Source: Methylobacterium sp. Leaf125
Lineage (GTDB): Bacteria > Pseudomonadota > Alphaproteobacteria > Rhizobiales > Beijerinckiaceae
NCBI RefSeq assembly: GCF_001423085.1
Contig: NZ_LMNU01000048.1
Coordinates: forward strand, 116,600 to 180,599
Length of the DNA: 64,000 bases
Reading direction: 5' to 3'
The notes beneath the pieces are model-generated. The model worked only from the letters and a program-made list of their open reading frames with translations, searched no databases and was not told where the DNA came from. Numbering within the stretch: the stretch's first letter is position 1; each line of letters opens with the position of its first letter. The translations under genes were made by a program, and so were the position numbers. Shown piece after piece: positions 62,461-64,000 of the stretch.

Positions 62461-63458
62461 AGCCCCTCGTGACCCTGGAATCCGTGTCGAAGCGTTTCGG
62501 CACAACACCCTCCCTCGCCGCCCGCATCGCCCGCCTGCTCGGCGAGCGCCGCCGACCCACCAGCGTCCAGGCGGTTTCGGACATCGACATGCGCGTGGAG
62601 GCCGGCGAAGTCGTCGGGCTCGTCGGTGAGTCCGGTTGCGGCAAGTCCACGCTCGCCCGCCTCGTGGCCGGCCTCCACATGCCGAGCGACGGGCGCGTCC
62701 GACGCGCGGGCGTGGATCTCACCGAGATGACCCCCACCGAGCGCCGGGCCGCTCAGCTCAGCGTCCAGATGGTGTTTCAAGACGCCACGGCCTCACTCAA
62801 TCCACGCATGCGCGTTCTCGACATCGTCGGCGAGGCGCCCGTTGCCCATGGCCTCGTGAGCGCCGGGGCCAAGCGGGACTACGTCGCCGACCTCCTCGCG
62901 CGCGTGAGCCTCGGGGCGGATGCGATGGCCCGCTTCCCCCACCAGTTCTCCGGGGGGCAGCGAGCCCGGATCGGCATCGCCCGGGCGCTGGCGGTGCGGC
63001 CGAAGATGCTCGTCCTCGACGAGTCCGTTGCGGCCCTCGACGTCTCGATCCAGGCCCAGGTGCTCAACCTCTTTCTCGACCTGCGCCGCGATCTCGGGCT
63101 GACCTACCTGTTCGTCAGCCACGATCTCGGGGTGATCGAGCACGTGGCGACACGGGTCCTGGTCATGTATCTCGGCCGCATCGTCGAGGAGGCGCCGGCG
63201 GAGGCACTGTTCGCCGCCCCGGCCCATCCCTACACGATCAGCCTCCTCGCGCAGACGCCGCGGCTCGTGCCGGGCAAGCGCCGCTTCCAGGGGCTCGTCG
63301 GCGAGCCTCCCTCGCCCCTGGCTCCGCCGCCCGGCTGCGCCTTCCATCCGCGCTGTGCCCATGCCATCGCGCGCTGCCGGGTCGAGCGACCGGTGCTACG
63401 CAGCCTTGCGGGTGAACGCCACGTCGCCTGCCACCTGGACCGATCGGAGTTCGGATGA
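62457..63458 (+). CDS. dipeptide-type ABC transporter ATP-binding protein (DppF family)
   Basis: This 333-residue ATPase has Walker A GESGCGKS, signature FSGGQRAR, Walker B MLVLDESVAALDVS and the Cys-rich C-terminal motif PPGCAFHPRC. It starts at GTG 62457 in a GTGA overlap with the DppD-like gene and ends the operon. Here the two ATPases are separate proteins, unlike the fused version at 19.9 kb. Confidence 0.92.
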   Translation: MKPLVTLESVSKRFGTTPSLAARIARLLGERRRPTSVQAVSDIDMRVEAGEVVGLVGESGCGKSTLARLVAGLHMPSDGRVRRAGVDLTEMTPTERRAAQLSVQMVFQDATASLNPRMRVLDIVGEAPVAHGLVSAGAKRDYVADLLARVSLGADAMARFPHQFSGGQRARIGIARALAVRPKMLVLDESVAALDVSIQAQVLNLFLDLRRDLGLTYLFVSHDLGVIEHVATRVLVMYLGRIVEEAPAEALFAAPAHPYTISLLAQTPRLVPGKRRFQGLVGEPPSPLAPPPGCAFHPRCAHAIARCRVERPVLRSLAGERHVACHLDRSEFG

Positions 63459-63578
63459 GGTCAGCCCCCGAGCTCTGCCCGTCACGAGGATGATCGATGG
63501 ACCGAACCCAAAGGCCGGATGATCAGAAATCCCGGGCAACTCGTCAGGGCAGTCCGACCGCCATGCGTCTTTCTCCAA

Positions 63579-63616
63579 GCCGCTGACTTGCTTTAGGCAG
63601 CTGAGTTGCTCCAGGC
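63579..63616. repeat. two imperfect 18-bp repeats upstream of the oxidoreductase
   Basis: CGCTGACTTGCTTTAGG (from 63581) and AGCTGAGTTGCTCCAGG (from 63599) differ at four positions and are spaced 18 bases apart, about 125-160 bases before the ATG at 63742. They could be a pair of regulator half-sites. Confidence 0.4.
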
Positions 63617-63741
63617 CTCTGAAATGAACGCCGGCAACCATCGTCACGCCCGGCTGGAGCCGCCGGCTGGACGTAGATTCCTGAACCAAGACCGTTCACG
63701 CAGATACAGCCTGGACATTCCCGCGAGAAGGCCGTTTGCAC

Positions 63742-64000
63742 ATGACACGAGACGCTCTGTCCCTCGGCATCATCGGCGCCGGCATCATGGGGGAACGCAT
63801 GCTCGGCGTCGTGTCCGCTCAGACGGACATTCCCATCCGCGTTGCCGGGATCTGGGATCCCTCCCCCGCCTCGCTGGACCGGATCGCCGGCACGTTTCCG
63901 GCGGTGACAAGGATGGCGGACGCCGACGCGCTGATCGCGGCAAGTACGTGTGTCTACGTGGCTTCGCCGCCCGGCTCGCATATCGGCTACGCCCGGAGGG
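63742..64000 (+). CDS. Gfo/Idh/MocA family oxidoreductase, N-terminal part cut by the window edge
   Basis: An ATG at 63742 opens a frame that continues without a stop to the window end (86 codons). It begins with a hydrophobic strand and the NAD(P)-binding motif GAGIMGE at 12-18, then VAGIWDPSP, DADALIAAS and YVASPPGSHI, the last being the conserved region of this family where most members read ATPPxxH. The rest of the gene lies outside the window. Substrate unknown; likely a sugar or inositol dehydrogenase-like enzyme. Confidence 0.8.
   Translation, partial: MTRDALSLGIIGAGIMGERMLGVVSAQTDIPIRVAGIWDPSPASLDRIAGTFPAVTRMADADALIAASTCVYVASPPGSHIGYARR

Overview
The window is about 70% GC by eye and densely packed, with many ATGA, GTGA and TAATG start/stop overlaps. 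Gene families and codon usage suggest an alphaproteobacterium of the Hyphomicrobiales, most like Methylobacterium/Methylorubrum. That placement is inference: the window holds no rRNA or tRNA gene and no CRISPR array that I can see. Both ends cut genes. A ureidoglycine aminohydrolase-like gene leaves on the left (minus strand) and a Gfo/Idh/MocA oxidoreductase leaves on the right (plus strand).

Layout. 0.4-5.0 kb: a MacA-MacB-TolC type tripartite exporter. 5.3-5.7 kb: a solitary IS3-type OrfA. 5.9-12.3 kb: urtABCDE plus formamidase. 12.6-19.1 kb: a quinone oxidoreductase, a NitT/TauT-type ABC importer and two tandem amidases. 19.5-19.8 kb: a LysE-family remnant. 19.9-26.5 kb (minus): a peptide-type ABC importer with an M20 peptidase inside the operon, divergent from a LysR regulator (26.6-27.6 kb). 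28.1-31.6 kb: two SAM methyltransferases, a VOC protein, a degenerate IS3 copy and the 3' end of a MocR-like gene. 31.9-34.9 kb (minus): an ECF sigma/anti-sigma pair followed by a catalase-related peroxidase and cytochrome b561, divergent from a small exported protein. 35.8-39.1 kb: a glycosyltransferase split at a C12 tract, a phytochelatin-synthase-like lipoprotein, and an adenylate cyclase coupled to a small exported protein. 39.3-44.5 kb: a P450, a small unknown protein, and a glycosyltransferase/MFS/hydrolase operon. 45.3-49.6 kb: a response regulator, dihaem peroxidase and VirA-like kinase operon. 50.0-53.9 kb: a secreted hydrolase, a Cys-rich protein, and an MmyB-type regulator divergent from an SDR. 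54.8-63.5 kb: two M20 amidohydrolases and a second dipeptide/oligopeptide-type ABC importer.

Common theme. A large share of the window imports and hydrolyses C-N bonded nutrients: urea or short amides (UrtABCDE + FmdA), an unknown amide-type ligand (NMT1-like ABC + two amidases), peptides or carbamoylated amino acids (two Dpp-like systems, each beside M20 hydrolases), and purine-derived ureides (AllE-like at the edge, AllC-like at 55 kb). It reads as a nitrogen-scavenging region mixed with stress, signalling and efflux modules.

Less ordinary features are the C12-interrupted glycosyltransferase, the overlapping regulator/dihaem-peroxidase/kinase operon whose kinase ends in a pseudo-receiver, the triplicated 3' end of the anti-sigma gene, and short exported proteins beside signalling genes. 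Several perfect inverted repeats look like operators or terminators. All functions are assigned from sequence motifs and family memory; no database search was run.
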